Origin: a virus
Virus record (IMG/VR): IMGVR_UViG_3300004369_000118
Span: 1 to 26,840 of that record
Direction: 5' to 3' (one strand)
DNA length: 26,840 bases
Position numbers and translations under genes: made by a program. The notes beneath the pieces were generated by a model. That model did not search any database, was not told where the DNA came from, and saw nothing but the letters and a program-made list of their open reading frames with translations. Below, piece after piece: positions 1 to 6,551 of the stretch (positions within the stretch are counted from its first letter, which is position 1; the number at the start of each line of letters is the position of its first letter).

Positions 1-52
1 GACTTCTCTCTTGGTTGAGATAGTCTTGAGTATTCTTATTCCACTGAGCCAT
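1..52 (-). CDS. 5' end of an unidentified late gene (partial)
   Basis: Only the first 17 codons are in the window; they read MAQWNKNTQDYLNQERS. The start is well supported. The ATG overlaps the preceding stop as TAATG, and a GGAG Shine-Dalgarno (minus strand 62 to 59) lies 6 nt upstream, the same arrangement as in the gene before it. By T4 order the gene after gp16 would be gp17, the large terminase. However, an N-terminus of the W-N-K-N-T-Q-D-Y type is one I associate loosely with cyanophage virion proteins, so I do not assign a function. Confidence 0.7.
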   Translation of the reverse strand, partial: MAQWNKNTQDYLNQERS

Positions 53-360
53 TAGTCACTCCAACTTAATCTTTCTGGACGATACCTTTGTGAACTTTTA
101 ATTTTTAAAGTATTTGATTCTGATGGATAAATGTTATGAACAATCGCTCCAGGGTACTCACCTTGAAGTTGCTCTGCCAACTCATTCTTAGAAGGCATAG
201 AACCTTCAATCTCCATTCTATATATTTTACCTTCCCAGACGACATCAGCGAAATAAGATTCGCTTGCTTGCTCTGGTTGTGAGGCACCCATATTCAGAGT
301 GCCGTTGAAGTCACCATTGATAGTGATACTTTCTGTTAAAAATTGTTGAAAACTTTTCAT
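52..360 (-). CDS. Small protein with capsid-targeting-like N-terminus; putative internal head protein
   Basis: The protein has 102 residues. Its N-terminus MKSFQQFLTE closely resembles the capsid-targeting peptides of T4 internal proteins (M-K-T-Y-Q-E-F-I-x-E type). T4 prohead protease gp21 removes these after a hydrophobic-x-Glu site, and here L8-T9-E10 would be that site. The rest is a small mixed domain with W-x-G-x-I-Y-R, an E-Y-P-G-A-I-V-H-x-I-Y-P segment and a basic Q-R-Y-x-P-E-x-L end; I do not know its function. The start at 360 is preferred over an in-frame ATG at 366. It overlaps the upstream stop as TGATG and has GGAG at 370 to 367, 6 nt away, whereas that GGAG directly abuts the ATG at 366. 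Role as packaged cargo is inferred. Confidence 0.8.
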   Translation of the reverse strand: MKSFQQFLTESITINGDFNGTLNMGASQPEQASESYFADVVWEGKIYRMEIEGSMPSKNELAEQLQGEYPGAIVHNIYPSESNTLKIKSSQRYRPERLSWSD

Positions 361-2765
361 CAGCATCTCCAGCGTTTGCGTGCTTTACAAATTGCTTTAT
401 CTGGGGTCTTGGAGCAATCGATGTTGTGCATCTTTCTCTGACCGTTGGAGCGAGCACAGAAGGACTTGCGTCTCTTTGCTCTCTTACCACCAGGATTCTT
501 TTCAGTTACAGCAGTCTTGAGTTTTGAACCTGGGTTCTCACGCTTATAAGCATCAACTGCTTTCTGACTCATACCGTCAGTTTTGTCTCCTTTGTTGACT
601 TTCTGCCAGTCTTCTTTTACATCTTCACCTTTCTCATACCATTTGCCATCACAGTCACTATCTTGCCAACGCTTTGGCTTTCCTTTGCAAGGATCTTTTT
701 TCTTTTCAAAAATATTTAATTCAGTTCTCCAGTCAGATGCACGAAGTGGTTCATTTTTAATAATGTCTACAGACTCAAATTCGGTTGGAATATAGTTGTC
801 TTTCCAACTATCAAAAGACTCATTTTTAGGAGCACGACTATTTTTATTCTGTTGATTTGCTATAACATTGGCAAGAACAGATGCTCCAGCAGCCAACGCG
901 GGTCCTGCCAGCGCCTTAATTAAACCAAACTTTCCACCACCACGAACTCTTACGTTTGGTCTAACACTTCTTGGTCTTGGTGTTGGATTCACACCACTGA
1001 AGTCTGGTTTTACACCAGGACCGGGTCTATATGAAGAAGGATTTTGTTGTGCTCTCTGCCAAGCACTGCCTGGTACATTTCTATTTGCATAATCACCAAC
1101 ATTAACTGTTCTTGGTTTACTAGATATACCCTGTTTTTCAAAATCTGGTGGCATTTGTGCTCCAGGTCTTTGAGGTTTGGAAGATGCCCCCGTAGATGTT
1201 TTTGCAGATGCTCTTTTTTGTCTGAAAGTCTCTGCTTCTGGACCAGTTCTGCCTTTTATAAACTGTTTAAACTCATCATCAGACATTTTAGATAAACGAT
1301 CCTCTAATTTACCTTCCATAACCATTTCAGTTCTCCAATCAGAGAAACCTTCTTTCTTGTTACCCCAGTTAGAAGCACCAACTTTACGACACTTGACTAA
1401 TGCACCAGAAGCATATGCACTTGGCCAAATCTTATAACGGGACTTAACTTTTTTATAACAAGCGTCTTTTTCTTCTGTACTAAAAACTGGCATTTCGGTT
1501 TCAAATGCTTTTGGTCCATATTTTGAACCAGCAGATCTTACTTTTTGTTTTGTTGTTGGTGGTTTTAGTTTTGGTTGTGTCATATCTGGTGTAATTGTAT
1601 CCCCAACACTTGGTTTTTTTCCACGAGGAGTATCACCTTCAGAAACCATTTCACCTTCTGGTTCAAAAGATTGCTTATCAAGACCTCTTGCACCAGCACC
1701 AAAAGGTTTTCCGTTTATATGAAGTTCTTGTCTTCCCCTATTCAATGCCTCTTTTGCTTTTGGCTCAAAAACTTTTTTAGTAATAGCAGGTAAAGCCATA
1801 ATACCAGCACCGATAAGAGCAGCCTTTGTTAAACCCTCATCTACTATTTCTTCTTTTACGCAAGAACCTTTTTCTCCAGGAATAGATCCTTTCTTTCTCT
1901 TATAACCCTTCCAGCACTTTAGTTCATCGAGTTGTTCTAAATCATTTCTCCAATTAGAATATGATGCGTTCAGTTTCTTTTTCTTTTCGGTTGCCACGTT
2001 CTTTGCCTTTCCTTTGCGATTGGGATTTTTATCTTGGCGATTTTTGCGACGGAATGCACTTTCCTCTTCTTTATCGGAGAGGTCTGCCTTCATCTTTGAA
2101 GAACCACACTTTGGTTTGGTTTTTTGTCCTGGTTGCTTTGCACAGGGTTTTCCTGCGTATTTACCACCCAGTTGTACCCAACCAGGGGTGCCATCATCAG
2201 AGCGACTCTTGCTAAACCAGTCACGCAAAGAACTATCGCCACTTTTGTTTGCTTCTTCAAGAGGATTCTCCATGTAACCAGCAGCTGCATCCATATTGTG
2301 CTCAGTATCAGTAATTTTTGCCTGAAGCCAAGCAGGAATATTTTTTTCTTTTTTACCTAATGCTTTGCGAAGTGTTTTAATGTTTCTCTCAGTTTTTGCC
2401 AACTGAGATTGTGCCATCGAAATTTCGTGGTCACCCTTTTCTTTCGCTTCGTTCACTTTTCTTCCCTGACAATGTGCTCGCTGAGAGAACCCTTTTGGAT
2501 TATCACAATCGATGGACCTCTTGTATTTTGCACTCCAGCCCTCTGATACTCCTCCACTACCAGAGCTCCCAGAAGAGTCCCCATTCCCACTTCCATTGCC
2601 ATTTGTACCATTGCCATTCTTTTTGGTTTCCTCTTCCTCTTTATGCTCACTATCTCTCATAATACGACCAGTAGACGACATAAGGTGCCATCCCTTAGGA
2701 ATCTTCTTACACTTCTCTGAAGTGAAGCAATAGTAATATCCTTTTTTACAGGATTTTTTCGCCAT
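360..2765 (-). CDS. 801-residue basic multi-module virion protein, possibly a processed polyprotein
   Basis: This is a strongly Lys/Arg-rich protein made of short Cys modules joined by low-complexity linkers. Modules seen are a C6/C13/C19 motif ending K-I-P-K-G-W; a Gly/Asn/Ser linker (49-72); a C87/C99 motif around D-N-P-K-G-F-S-Q; a C208/C220 motif preceded by G-W-V-Q-L-G-G (182-224); a C284/C302 pair; a C436/C459 module containing W-P-S-A-Y-A-S-G-A-L (434-470); C693/C705; and a C-terminal C770/C784/C793/C801 module with a K-S-F-C-A-R start. Hydrophobic segments lie at 313-328 and 613-636. A W-R/K motif recurs at 272, 477, 654 and 679. Similar modules occur scattered in cyanophage proteins (DUF5872/DUF6321-like, from memory). 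It sits 2 nt after gp16. Function is unknown; a DNA-associated internal head protein is plausible. Confidence 0.85.
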   Translation of the reverse strand: MAKKSCKKGYYYCFTSEKCKKIPKGWHLMSSTGRIMRDSEHKEEEETKKNGNGTNGNGSGNGDSSGSSGSGGVSEGWSAKYKRSIDCDNPKGFSQRAHCQGRKVNEAKEKGDHEISMAQSQLAKTERNIKTLRKALGKKEKNIPAWLQAKITDTEHNMDAAAGYMENPLEEANKSGDSSLRDWFSKSRSDDGTPGWVQLGGKYAGKPCAKQPGQKTKPKCGSSKMKADLSDKEEESAFRRKNRQDKNPNRKGKAKNVATEKKKKLNASYSNWRNDLEQLDELKCWKGYKRKKGSIPGEKGSCVKEEIVDEGLTKAALIGAGIMALPAITKKVFEPKAKEALNRGRQELHINGKPFGAGARGLDKQSFEPEGEMVSEGDTPRGKKPSVGDTITPDMTQPKLKPPTTKQKVRSAGSKYGPKAFETEMPVFSTEEKDACYKKVKSRYKIWPSAYASGALVKCRKVGASNWGNKKEGFSDWRTEMVMEGKLEDRLSKMSDDEFKQFIKGRTGPEAETFRQKRASAKTSTGASSKPQRPGAQMPPDFEKQGISSKPRTVNVGDYANRNVPGSAWQRAQQNPSSYRPGPGVKPDFSGVNPTPRPRSVRPNVRVRGGGKFGLIKALAGPALAAGASVLANVIANQQNKNSRAPKNESFDSWKDNYIPTEFESVDIIKNEPLRASDWRTELNIFEKKKDPCKGKPKRWQDSDCDGKWYEKGEDVKEDWQKVNKGDKTDGMSQKAVDAYKRENPGSKLKTAVTEKNPGGKRAKRRKSFCARSNGQRKMHNIDCSKTPDKAICKARKRWRC
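2548..2622 (-). repeat. Gly/Asn/Ser low-complexity linker in the 801-residue protein
   Basis: Residues about 49-72 of the encoded protein are almost only Gly, Asn and Ser in N-G and S-G-S patterns. This is an unstructured linker between the first Cys module and the D-N-P-K-G-F-S-Q module. Its DNA is visibly more C-rich on the plus strand than its surroundings because of the Gly codons. Confidence 0.75.
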
Positions 2766-2767
2766 AC

Positions 2768-3205
2768 CTATGCGTCTTGTGACTTATTATTATTTAGAAA
2801 ACCTTGCTTGAGTAGTTTTGAAAGTTCACTAGTTGATCCTACAAATAATGCGTTATTAGTAACGTTATTGGTTGTTTGTTTTACTGAATCTTCTTCAAGA
2901 TCTTTGAGTTTTTTCTGAAGATCTGCTAATTTATCTGTAGTATCGGCAACACTTTTAATCAATTGTCCCGCAACTTCATATGCTCTTGGACTTGCACTCT
3001 CACCGGCAAGTTCCATAATCCCATTAATTGCTTCTTGACCTTTTTCTATAAGAGAGTATAAGTTTGCACGGGTATATTCATAATCTTTTTTAATGTCAGT
3101 TTTTTCAATAGGAATGGGTGGTTTCCTAATCTCTGCTGGTTCTGCTTCAACAATGCTACTCTCAATATTGAGTGCCTTGTCAATGGAATCATAATTATTA
3201 TCCAT
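2768..3205 (-). CDS. gp16: Small terminase subunit, T4 gp16-like
   Basis: Terminase small subunit: it regulates and stimulates the large terminase during DNA packaging into the prohead and forms an oligomeric ring. The 145-residue protein keeps the T4 gp16 landmarks D-Y-E-Y-T-R (41-46; T4 D-Y-E-M-T-R), P-R-A-Y-E-V (73-78), a D-x-T-D-K-L helix (88-93) and the C-terminal N-N-A-L-F-V-G-S-T segment (117-125; T4 N-N-A-V-F-V-G-T-T). The central part is a predicted coiled coil, as expected for the oligomerisation region. It is slightly shorter than T4 gp16, from memory about 164 residues. It lies 5 nt after gp15 and 2 nt before the 801-residue gene. Identification is by motif and synteny. Confidence 0.93.
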   Translation of the reverse strand: MDNNYDSIDKALNIESSIVEAEPAEIRKPPIPIEKTDIKKDYEYTRANLYSLIEKGQEAINGIMELAGESASPRAYEVAGQLIKSVADTTDKLADLQKKLKDLEEDSVKQTTNNVTNNALFVGSTSELSKLLKQGFLNNNKSQDA

Positions 3206-3210
3206 GGTAA

Positions 3211-4056
3211 TTAAATGTCAGATTGGCGGGTTGGACTATAAGTTTTTCCGTCTGAGAAGAATTGCCATTCTTCATCAAATCCAAAATTATCTCCTGGTTG
3301 GAGAAGAGCATTATCGGTCGAGTCAATCACCCCATCATTATTTTTATCTTCAAGTGCTTTTGGTGTAACCGTATATCTTACTTCACGCTTAGCAGTTTGA
3401 ATATCAGTGCTAGTGTACATATCAACTTGTACCTTACGGATAAGACCATCACTGCTATCAGCAATAGGACCGAAGAGATATGTTTTTGCAGTAAACTGTA
3501 AAGTATGAATCAGTGCCCTTCTAGTATCAAAACTTCCCTCATAGTCATCTTGGAAACTTACCGAATCTAAAATGATTGGGATATCTCTCTTTTCACCAAT
3601 AGAATCTACTAAATCTACGGTAAGATTAAAATGTGGTTGAAAATATGGTAAAATCTGCTCTATGATTTGTAGGGAATCGTCATTTAGTTTGGAGAGAATA
3701 TTTAATTCAAATCCAATGTTGTATGGAACTGGCATAAAGACTTTTTTTACTTTACTACCATCCTCACAAGTTTTAAATGTCTGTATTAAACTCGTCTTTC
3801 TTGTTGAGTCGTATTGAATAGATGTCATTTCAAATGACATTCTTGGCATAGTAATCTGAATCGGTTTATTCAACTCAGATTGTTGTGTAATTTTTGCTAG
3901 AAATTTTTGAACAGGACCATATGCCAGTGATACTTTCATATCACTAACACTATTCCCATCACCATCTGCATGGCGAATATGTATATCATTAAATAATGTT
4001 CCAAACGATATGATCGTTTTTCTAATTATTTCGTGATAATAATATTTTCCTAACAT
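3211..4056 (-). CDS. gp15: Tail sheath stabilizer and completion protein, T4 gp15-like
   Basis: This protein forms the hexameric ring capping the finished tail tube and sheath, where the neck docks. The 281 residues match T4 gp15 (272 residues from memory). The start M-L-G-K-Y-Y-Y-H compares with T4 M-F-G-Y-F-Y. The hallmark I-I-E-Q-I-L-P-Y-F-Q-P-H-F lies at 131-143 and is almost identical to T4. It is followed by K-R-D-I-P-I-I-L and an R-R-x-L-I-H-T-L-Q-F strand, and G-L-I-R-K comes later. Its ATG overlaps the gp14 stop as TAATG, so translation is probably coupled to gp14. Nothing is odd about its length. Confidence 0.96.
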   Translation of the reverse strand: MLGKYYYHEIIRKTIISFGTLFNDIHIRHADGDGNSVSDMKVSLAYGPVQKFLAKITQQSELNKPIQITMPRMSFEMTSIQYDSTRKTSLIQTFKTCEDGSKVKKVFMPVPYNIGFELNILSKLNDDSLQIIEQILPYFQPHFNLTVDLVDSIGEKRDIPIILDSVSFQDDYEGSFDTRRALIHTLQFTAKTYLFGPIADSSDGLIRKVQVDMYTSTDIQTAKREVRYTVTPKALEDKNNDGVIDSTDNALLQPGDNFGFDEEWQFFSDGKTYSPTRQSDI

Positions 4057-5495
4057 TAATAAGTACCAAATGGATTTGATTCAGTGAAATCTAGGAGATC
4101 ATCTCCCAGTTTTTCAAATTCATCGTTTTCAGTGTATTTATCATAAATATCATCCTGCGTATAAGTTAAGACGGGATAAGACGCTCCAGAAGTCTTACCA
4201 ATGACACTCTCGCCTGGATAGAATCCAATTTGAGTGTCTGCTATACCAACATTAGAAATCTTAAGGACCTTAGTATCTTCATCCCATTCTTTGACTCTTG
4301 CTTCCAGCATTGATCTGGATCCGATAACAACTTCGTTAAAGAGGTAAGTTCCAACTCCAGATAGTGTTTCTGGATCTGCAATGGTAACGGTTGGGTCAGA
4401 ACTATATCCTCTACCTGGATCTTTGATGTAAATTGCCTTGACAATCTTATCAGATCCGTCGTAACCAATAGATGCAATACCAACAGCAGTTTTTGCAATA
4501 CCACTGCTTGGTGGACCAGAAATAGTTACAATAGGTGTTGTACTGTAACCAACACCACCATCAGTAATTGTAATTCTAATTACACCCTGACCTGAAGTAA
4601 CAATAGAAGCAGTTGCTGCTGCTCCAACACCACCTCCACCAGTAATTGTAATTGTTGGTGCAACAGTATATCCAGCACCAGCATTTGTTAGAAGAATCTT
4701 ATCAATAGAAGTTACTCCACCTCTTGTTGTTAAGAATCCAACTGCAGTTGCATTATCTCCAACTTGACCTGTCGGAGAAGAAGTAATTCCAATTGTTGGA
4801 ACTGAAGTAAATCCACTACCATCATTGTTTAAATAAATTTCGGAAATATATCCACTTGGAACCGTTCCCGCAATAACTGCCGATGCTGTTGCAGTTCTTC
4901 CAACACCAATCAATTGGAGTGTAGTAATATATCCTTCATCTTGAATTTGAGTATCAATTTCTTCAATTGTTGTATCAAGAACTTCATCTTCATATTCAAA
5001 GAGTTCACACTTGAGTTGATAAACGTAATTTCTACCTAACTGATAGAAAGGATCTTCATGTTCAACAAATTTAACTTCGAAAAGTCTTTGTCCCAATGGG
5101 AAATAAACAAGATCTCCTTCTCTGGGTCTTGTTGGAGTTGGCATTATAGAATCTTCAGTTCCGTCGTCCTGACCTGCCATAAATGGTGCGATAAAATCCT
5201 CAAATCTCTCTTTGGAGATTGTGAGAATCAATTCATCTCTAACACTTACACCAAACTTTGTCAGGATATCTCCAGCACCACCATATCCCTCAAAAGTGTT
5301 TACATATGCTTCAATTGCAAAGTTGTCATCAAATTTTGAAGTTTGTACCTCTTCAATAATCGTCTTTATATTTACATATTTTCTTGGAATATAAGTAACT
5401 TCCACACCATGAAACTTCAGGTGTTCATTAACAATATCTTGGACTAATCTCTGCTCAGATGCAGTCCCCTGTAAAAAGAAAGGATTAAGTGCCAT
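4056..5495 (-). CDS. gp14: Neck protein, T4 gp14-like, with an inserted repeat domain
   Basis: Together with gp13 this protein forms the head-tail connector collar. T4 landmarks present are G-V-E-V-T-Y-I-P-R-K-Y-V (30-41), N-T-F-E-G-Y-G-G-A (66-74), E-G-D-L-V-Y-F-P-L (126-134) and D-P-F-Y-Q-L-G (148-154). The C-terminus S-N-P-F-G-T-Y recalls the S-P-F end of T4 gp14. At 479 residues it is far longer than T4 gp14 (about 256). The extra length is mainly four repeats of about 46 residues (roughly 210-380), each with G-x-G-Y/F-x-x-x-P-T/I-V/I-x-I. The start overlaps the gp13 stop as TAATG. The insert looks like a beta-rich decoration domain; that is inference. Confidence 0.95.
   Translation of the reverse strand: MALNPFFLQGTASEQRLVQDIVNEHLKFHGVEVTYIPRKYVNIKTIIEEVQTSKFDDNFAIEAYVNTFEGYGGAGDILTKFGVSVRDELILTISKERFEDFIAPFMAGQDDGTEDSIMPTPTRPREGDLVYFPLGQRLFEVKFVEHEDPFYQLGRNYVYQLKCELFEYEDEVLDTTIEEIDTQIQDEGYITTLQLIGVGRTATASAVIAGTVPSGYISEIYLNNDGSGFTSVPTIGITSSPTGQVGDNATAVGFLTTRGGVTSIDKILLTNAGAGYTVAPTITITGGGGVGAAATASIVTSGQGVIRITITDGGVGYSTTPIVTISGPPSSGIAKTAVGIASIGYDGSDKIVKAIYIKDPGRGYSSDPTVTIADPETLSGVGTYLFNEVVIGSRSMLEARVKEWDEDTKVLKISNVGIADTQIGFYPGESVIGKTSGASYPVLTYTQDDIYDKYTENDEFEKLGDDLLDFTESNPFGTY
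4370..4870 (-). repeat. Four tandem G-x-G-Y protein repeats inside gp14
   Basis: Four copies of a roughly 46-residue unit have core motifs S-G-F-T-S-V-P-T-I, G-A-G-Y-T-V-A-P-T-I, G-V-G-Y-S-T-T-P-I-V and G-R-G-Y-S-S-D-P-T-V. They are separated by Ala/Thr-rich strands and I-x-x-I-x-I-T/K-D/N turns. The DNA copies have diverged, but motifs recur about every 120-150 nt. The same motif is found in gp8 and in both giant proteins of this window. Confidence 0.85.
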
Positions 5496-6358
5496 TATCC
5501 AATAAAGTCGAGAGGTGGAAGTTCATATTCCATTGACATTCTTGATTTAATGTCATTCAATTCCTGTTCTGCTTGCTGATAGATTTCTCCACCATTTAAT
5601 TCAATTCCTCCAGGAAGTTTGACTCCTCTAAACTTACTTAGGTTTTGTCCCCACTGGCGCTTTATGAGAGCGGTCAAATATCTCTTAACAAAACTATCGT
5701 TGTAAATTTGTGAGAAAGATCCTGGGTCTAATGCTCTATAACACTCAAGAACAATAAAATCTCCTGCTGTTTGTGCTCCCCAATCAATGTCCAAATATAG
5801 TCTATCTTGTCTCTTATTAAATCTTATTTGTTTATCCGTAGTTAACAGAAAATCAATATCCTCAAGATATGATTTTACCATTGCATATTGCAACAATTCG
5901 ACCGAATTGAAATAATAAAGATCATTCAAGAACAGTTGATATTTGATACTAAACATTCCACCAGAAATGGAACTAGTATCAAACTTAAATATTCTTTCAA
6001 CTCCGATTACTGAATCTGGAACTTGAATGAAGTTTGAGTTTTCGTAAAAATTGAATGTGGTTGCAGCAATACCTGTGGAAGTTGCCGTGGTAGTTACAAT
6101 TCCTACCCCAGTTGTCCCATTTACAGTGTCTGAACCTGCAGTAACAGCACCTATTCCCCTATCAATATCGTCTTGAGTAATTTTATACTTAAGGTACATT
6201 TTTTCAACACCATCATAATGACGCTCGTTGAAATATTGAATGGTATCATCAACTAGATCGTCGATTTGATCGTCATCAACGTTAATCTCCAATACTGGAG
6301 CACCAAGTTGACGCAAGCAGTAGTCAATTAAACCTTGTCTAGTTGATGGTTTTGCCAT
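5495..6358 (-). CDS. gp13: Neck / head completion protein, T4 gp13-like
   Basis: This is the neck component that binds the portal after packaging and partners gp14. The 287-residue protein begins with a helical region containing R-Q-G-L-I-D-Y-C-L-R-Q-L-G-A-P-V (7-22), an acidic D-D-D-Q-I-D-D-L-V-D-D helix and F-N-E-R-H-Y-D-G, the pattern I know from T4-like gp13 proteins. A Gly/Thr/Val-rich stretch (about 73-97), with a T-G-V-G-I-V element like those in the giant proteins, interrupts the middle. The end is helical, with Q-Q-A-E-Q-E-L-N-D-I. It follows the coiled-coil gene by 1 nt and overlaps gp14 as TAATG. T4 gp13 is slightly longer (about 309 residues). Confidence 0.94.
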   Translation of the reverse strand: MAKPSTRQGLIDYCLRQLGAPVLEINVDDDQIDDLVDDTIQYFNERHYDGVEKMYLKYKITQDDIDRGIGAVTAGSDTVNGTTGVGIVTTTATSTGIAATTFNFYENSNFIQVPDSVIGVERIFKFDTSSISGGMFSIKYQLFLNDLYYFNSVELLQYAMVKSYLEDIDFLLTTDKQIRFNKRQDRLYLDIDWGAQTAGDFIVLECYRALDPGSFSQIYNDSFVKRYLTALIKRQWGQNLSKFRGVKLPGGIELNGGEIYQQAEQELNDIKSRMSMEYELPPLDFIG

Positions 6359-6359
6359 A

Positions 6360-6548
6360 TTACTTTGTCTCTAGTTGTGCCTTAAGATTGGCGTTTTCTT
6401 CGAGCAGTGCTTCTACTTGTGATTTATAATCTTGAGACAAAGTACTTAACTTTGCCTCAAGCAGAACGTTTTGATTTGTTAATGTTGCTAATTTGGAATT
6501 ATAAAGTTTAATAAGAACATTTACATCCACTTCATTTTGTTGTTCCAT
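6360..6548 (-). CDS. 62-residue coiled-coil protein
   Basis: This short acidic protein is predicted to be almost entirely a coiled coil. Leu and Val recur at heptad spacing from L12 (L-I-K-L-Y) through L-L-E-A-K-L to L-K-A-Q-L-E near the end. It lies 3 nt after the fibre-like gene and 1 nt before gp13. Its ribosome-binding site GGAGGA (6566 to 6561) lies within the last codons of the upstream gene. Position suggests a structural or chaperone-like helper in neck or fibre assembly, comparable in place only to T4 wac/fibritin. No function can be assigned. Confidence 0.85.
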   Translation of the reverse strand: MEQQNEVDVNVLIKLYNSKLATLTNQNVLLEAKLSTLSQDYKSQVEALLEENANLKAQLETK

Positions 6549-6551
6549 GTA

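Noticed and set aside
364-366. ATG at 366 as start of the 102-residue protein
   Set aside because: The GGAG abuts this ATG with no spacing, whereas the ATG at 360 has a 6-nt spacer, a TGATG overlap and a clean targeting-type N-terminus.
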